64,000 nucleotides of DNA from Bacteroidota bacterium (GTDB taxonomy: Bacteria > Bacteroidota > Bacteroidia > Bacteroidales > GCA-2711565). Location: contig JAHIVC010000007.1 in assembly GCA_018816945.1 (NCBI GenBank), positions 1-64,000 of the forward strand, in the 5' to 3' direction. The translations under genes and the position numbers were made by a program. Of the stretch, positions 61,109 to 64,000 are shown piece after piece. The notes below the pieces were generated by a model that searched no databases, was not told the origin of the DNA, and saw nothing but the letters and a program-made list of their open reading frames with translations. Positions within the stretch are counted from its first letter, which is position 1; every line of letters starts with the position of its first letter.

Positions 61109-61729
61109 ATGAAGCACTTACCACACAAGACTATAGAACGACTAAGCCAGTATCGCAGAGCATTACTTATATGTGCCGCTAAAGGAAAAACACACATTTT
61201 TTCGCACGAGATTGCAAAAATACAACACATTACCCCTGTCCAGGTTAGAAGGGACATCATGTTGATTGGATACACGGGCACATTGAGAAAAGGATACAAT
61301 ATTCAAGAGTTAATTGATTTAATTGGGGATATCATCGATACGAAAGAAGGATTGAATGTTGCAGTTGTTGGCATTGGAAATCTTGGAAGGGCCATGATCA
61401 ATTATTTCAATGGCAAGCGTACAAAATTATCTATTGTAGCAGGCTTTGACAGTAACCCAGATAAAATTGACCGGATTTATTCCGGTGTTAAAGGCTATCA
61501 CATCGATCGATTAGCTGAAATAATTAAGGAAGAAAATATATCTATCGCCATTATTACGGTTCCTGCCGGTGCTGCTCCCGAAATAGCCGATAAACTTGTA
61601 ACTGCAGGAATTCAAGGCATTTTAAACTACACTCCAAAACCTGTTCATGTTCCACAGCATATTTATCTTGAGGAATATGATATGATTACTTCTCTTGAAA
61701 AAGTTGCTTTCTTTGTGAAAACGCATTAA
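61109..61729 (+). CDS. rex: Redox-sensing repressor Rex (copy 2, downstream of hypB)
   Basis: 206 residues with the same layout as the copy at 53407-54024: winged helix (KTIERLSQYRRALL to VQVRRDIMLIG), Rossmann motif GIGNLGRAM, and the C-terminal swapped helix (SLEKVAFFVKTH). The two proteins are clear paralogues with scattered differences. A Rex-type site is 76 bases upstream. Two redox repressors around one hydrogenase region suggests split duties. The stop is 4 bases from the convergent carbamate kinase gene's stop. Confidence 0.93.
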   Translation: MKHLPHKTIERLSQYRRALLICAAKGKTHIFSHEIAKIQHITPVQVRRDIMLIGYTGTLRKGYNIQELIDLIGDIIDTKEGLNVAVVGIGNLGRAMINYFNGKRTKLSIVAGFDSNPDKIDRIYSGVKGYHIDRLAEIIKEENISIAIITVPAGAAPEIADKLVTAGIQGILNYTPKPVHVPQHIYLEEYDMITSLEKVAFFVKTH

Positions 61730-61733
61730 TGGC

Positions 61734-62678
61734 TTAAACCATTACAATTCTTGTACCCCCATCGTCAACACCAAGTAGAGTACTCTTGGTTATAATTGCA
61801 TCTTTACCGCTATGTTCAACAAAATGAATTGCCGCACGAATTTTAGGAGCCATGCTACCTTCAGCAAAATGACCTTCTTCCAAATACTTTCTTGCTTCAG
61901 AAATCGTAACCCGATCCAAGGTTCTTTCTTGAGGTGTGTTAAAGTTCAAACAAACTTTTGGGACATCAGTAAGAATGAACAATTTATCTGCATTGATCTG
62001 CGAAGCCAACAAAGCAGACGCTAAATCCTTATCAATTACGGCATCTATTCCTTGTAGTTTATTTGGTTCGACATAAAATGCAGGGATCCCGCCACCACCA
62101 ACTGCAATTACAATTTGGCCGTCACGAGCAATTCGCTCAATTGATTTCTTATTTGATATAACAAGTGGTTTAGGGGAAGCAACAACTTTTCGCCATCCCC
62201 TGTCCTTTGGATCTTCCGCGAATTTCGAAGATGATTCCTTCATAATTGTTTCAGCCTCTTTTTTGGTATAATATGGGCCAATGGGTTTTGTAGGATTTGA
62301 AAATGCCGGATCATCTTTGTTTACCAATATTTGGGTAATAATGGTAATGATATCCCGATCCAAATCATGCAACTGTAAAACATTTCTTAGTTGTTGTTCC
62401 AAAATATATCCAATAAAACCCTGAGAATAGGCGACACAAATATCAAGCGGCATTTCAGGTAAACCGAACATTTTATTTCCTGCCTGATTAGCCAATAAAA
62501 TATTTCCAACCTGAGGCCCGTTTCCATGGGTAATTACAAGATTGTAACCTCTTTCAAGCAAAGAAATCAATCGTTCACCCGATTCATAAGCATTTCTTTC
62601 CTGCTCATCAATTGTTCCTTTTTGACCTGCCTGTAATAAAGCATTACCTCCAAAAGCCACAACAGCTAGTTTTTTCAT
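61734..62678 (-). CDS. arcC: Carbamate kinase
   Basis: 314 residues. Amino-acid-kinase-fold motifs are present: VVAFGGNALLQ at the start, ITHGNGPQVGNI, VAVGGGGIPAF, DKDLASALLA and GSMAPKIRAA. It interconverts carbamoyl phosphate plus ADP with ATP, CO2 and NH3. No arcA or arcB is adjacent. A possible local role is to supply carbamoyl phosphate to HypF (inference). TAATTTTG on the minus strand (62712-62705) may be its -7 box. Confidence 0.94.
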   Translation of the reverse strand: MKKLAVVAFGGNALLQAGQKGTIDEQERNAYESGERLISLLERGYNLVITHGNGPQVGNILLANQAGNKMFGLPEMPLDICVAYSQGFIGYILEQQLRNVLQLHDLDRDIITIITQILVNKDDPAFSNPTKPIGPYYTKKEAETIMKESSSKFAEDPKDRGWRKVVASPKPLVISNKKSIERIARDGQIVIAVGGGGIPAFYVEPNKLQGIDAVIDKDLASALLASQINADKLFILTDVPKVCLNFNTPQERTLDRVTISEARKYLEEGHFAEGSMAPKIRAAIHFVEHSGKDAIITKSTLLGVDDGGTRIVMV

Positions 62679-62788
62679 ACGAATATCATTAAATTAGAGA
62701 AGTGCAAAATTAACAATTTAGCCTAGATTATAATCAACCAAAATAAATTATGAATAAATTTCTAGTTTTATTATCTGGGTAATTTTTC

Positions 62789-62796
62789 TACATTTG
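62789..62796 (+). promoter_or_regulatory. -7 box of the DASS transporter gene
   Basis: TACATTTG (62789-62796), preceded by a TTTT at 62766-62769 with a 19-base spacer, is close to the Bacteroidota promoter pattern. It lies 18 bases before the ATG at 62815. Confidence 0.5.
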
Positions 62797-62814
62797 AATT
62801 TCAAGCCATTATTT

Positions 62815-64000
62815 ATGCAAATAAAATCGCCACGATTCAATCTTAAAAAAAGCTTCGGTTTGTTCGGAGGTTTATTTTTATTTTTTTTAATTGTTTTTTT
62901 TGGTGACCTTGAACCGGGTCATCCTGAAGTAACTTACACCCTTGCTATCGCATTATTAATGGCTATTTGGTGGATCACTGAAATTGTACCTTTAGCTGTA
63001 ACTGCACTTATACCCGTTGTTCTTTTCCCAATACTGGGAGTAATGGATGGGAAGGACGTTTCATCCACCTACTTCAACCACGTCATTTTTCTATTTATTG
63101 GTGGTTTCATTGTAGCCATTGCCATGCAAAAATGGAATTTACATCGTCGGATAGCGTTGAAAATATTGATGTATACAGGAATTAGTCCTGCACGTATTCT
63201 GCTTGGATTTATGCTTTCGACAGCCTTTCTATCAATGTGGATATCAAATACAGCCACTACAATGATGATGGTTCCAATTCTATTATCCATTATTCAAAAA
63301 CTTGAAGAAAATATTGAAAAACAAAAACTTGGAAAATATGCCGCAGGTTTGTTTCTTGGGATTGCTTATAGCGCATCAATCGGCGGAATAGCAACTCTAG
63401 TCGGTACACCACCTAACTTATCTTTTATCCGGATTTTTCAAATTATGTTCCCAAATGCACCAGCAATTTCGTTTGCAAATTGGTTCGCTTTTGCAATACC
63501 AATAAGCGTTCTGCTATTTCTGGTAACATGGGTGCTTTTATATTATATGTACAGGCCGAAAGAAAAAACTTTATCATCCATTGATAAGTCTGCATTCAAA
63601 AATGAATACAAAAGCCTTGGGCCAATTAGTAATGAAGAAAGGATTATACTCATTGATTTTATTGCTTTGGCATTTTTATGGATTTTTCGATCGGATATAA
63701 CATTGGGTTCATTTAAAATTCCTGGGTGGGCAAATATTTTCTCCAACCCATCATTTTTAAATGATGGAACCGTCGCAATTGGTATGTCGGTTTTGCTATT
63801 TTTTATACCAACTAAAAAAGAACATGCTAAAAAGCTCATGAATTGGAACGATACGAAAGATATTCCATGGCATATCGTACTATTATTCGGAGGAGGATTT
63901 GCTTTGGCCAGTGGATTTAAAGAATCAGGATTATCATTATGGTTTGGAACGCAACTCAGCTGGGTTGTAAGCATTCATCCCATCCTAATAATTTTAACAA
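62815..64000 (+). CDS. DASS/SLC13-family transporter (3' end outside window)
   Basis: 395 complete codons are visible from the ATG at 62815, then the window ends. Several membrane helices are present. SLC13 signatures are SNTATTMMMVPIL (first SNT motif, near residue 150) and GTPPNLSF near 202 on the second half of the inner site; ITEIVPLAVTALIP near 60 is also typical. The family moves di- and tricarboxylates or sulfate with sodium. The substrate is not predictable. The gene is divergent from carbamate kinase. Confidence 0.9.
   Translation, partial: MQIKSPRFNLKKSFGLFGGLFLFFLIVFFGDLEPGHPEVTYTLAIALLMAIWWITEIVPLAVTALIPVVLFPILGVMDGKDVSSTYFNHVIFLFIGGFIVAIAMQKWNLHRRIALKILMYTGISPARILLGFMLSTAFLSMWISNTATTMMMVPILLSIIQKLEENIEKQKLGKYAAGLFLGIAYSASIGGIATLVGTPPNLSFIRIFQIMFPNAPAISFANWFAFAIPISVLLFLVTWVLLYYMYRPKEKTLSSIDKSAFKNEYKSLGPISNEERIILIDFIALAFLWIFRSDITLGSFKIPGWANIFSNPSFLNDGTVAIGMSVLLFFIPTKKEHAKKLMNWNDTKDIPWHIVLLFGGGFALASGFKESGLSLWFGTQLSWVVSIHPILIILT

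Noticed and set aside
63543-63974. Minus-strand frame of 143 residues
   Set aside because: Antisense to the DASS transporter, whose plus-strand frame stays open to the window end and has SNT and GTPPN motifs.

Overview
The window is AT-rich, densely coded DNA from a member of the Bacteroidota, probably an anaerobic or facultative marine or sediment Bacteroidia-type organism. Evidence for this is the set of Bacteroidota-typical proteins (a sensor with two-component propeller repeats, a Tricorn-like S41 protease, DUF4105/Lnb, split transketolase), promoters of the TTTG-N19-21-TAnnTTTG kind, weak or absent Shine-Dalgarno sites, and frequent TTG starts. No rRNA, tRNA, CRISPR array or intact insertion sequence was seen. 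The genus cannot be fixed from this sequence.

Layout. 1-4 kb: two tandem paralogous sensor histidine kinases, the first cut by the window edge. 4-6.2 kb: a minus-strand GntR (YtrA-type)/ABC operon with an overlooked 34-residue membrane peptide at its end and a palindromic operator on its promoter. 6.3-35 kb: mostly housekeeping and accessory genes: a PurF-like protein without the glutaminase cysteine, a Tricorn-like protease, TPR lipoprotein, DUF4105/Lnb-like protein, cupin, SDR, EamA exporter, M23 and M14 peptidases, HMA protein, a membrane-anchored reductive-dehalogenase-like protein, CrcB-DUF190, acylphosphatase, Cu/Zn SOD, DEAD-box helicase, sirtuin, serine hydrolase, split transketolase, a secreted protein with a sigma-54-type promoter, and truA.

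35-40.3 kb is a nickel locus: nikR, a lipoprotein/FecCD-type permease/ATPase importer, a TsaA-FmdE fusion protein, and a His-rich NiCoT/UreH-like permease. It is followed by a formamidase-like lipoprotein, DUF1805, an APC permease, an SGNH esterase and a TauE-like permease. At 45.1-45.8 kb an HNH gene lies between 10-bp perfect inverted repeats, like a mobile cassette.

47.6-62.7 kb is a [NiFe] hydrogenase region. The minus-strand operon hoxEF-hoxU-hoxY-hoxH encodes a cytoplasmic NAD-coupled (group 3d-like) enzyme, with a maturation protease gene further on. Maturation genes hypF, hypC, hypD, hypE and hypB are on the plus strand; hypA is not in the window. Two Rex repressor genes flank the hyp block. 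Rex-type operators lie on the hoxEF promoter (53034-53051) and upstream of the second rex (61016-61033), with a weaker candidate at hypB. The loci fit one plan: nickel is sensed and imported at 35-40 kb, HypB and HypC-F build the active site, and Rex ties hydrogenase expression to NADH/NAD+. A carbamate kinase next door could supply carbamoyl phosphate to HypF (inference). The window ends inside a DASS/SLC13 transporter gene.

Several intergenic gaps hold short-word direct or inverted repeats, three of them beside the nickel and hydrogenase genes.
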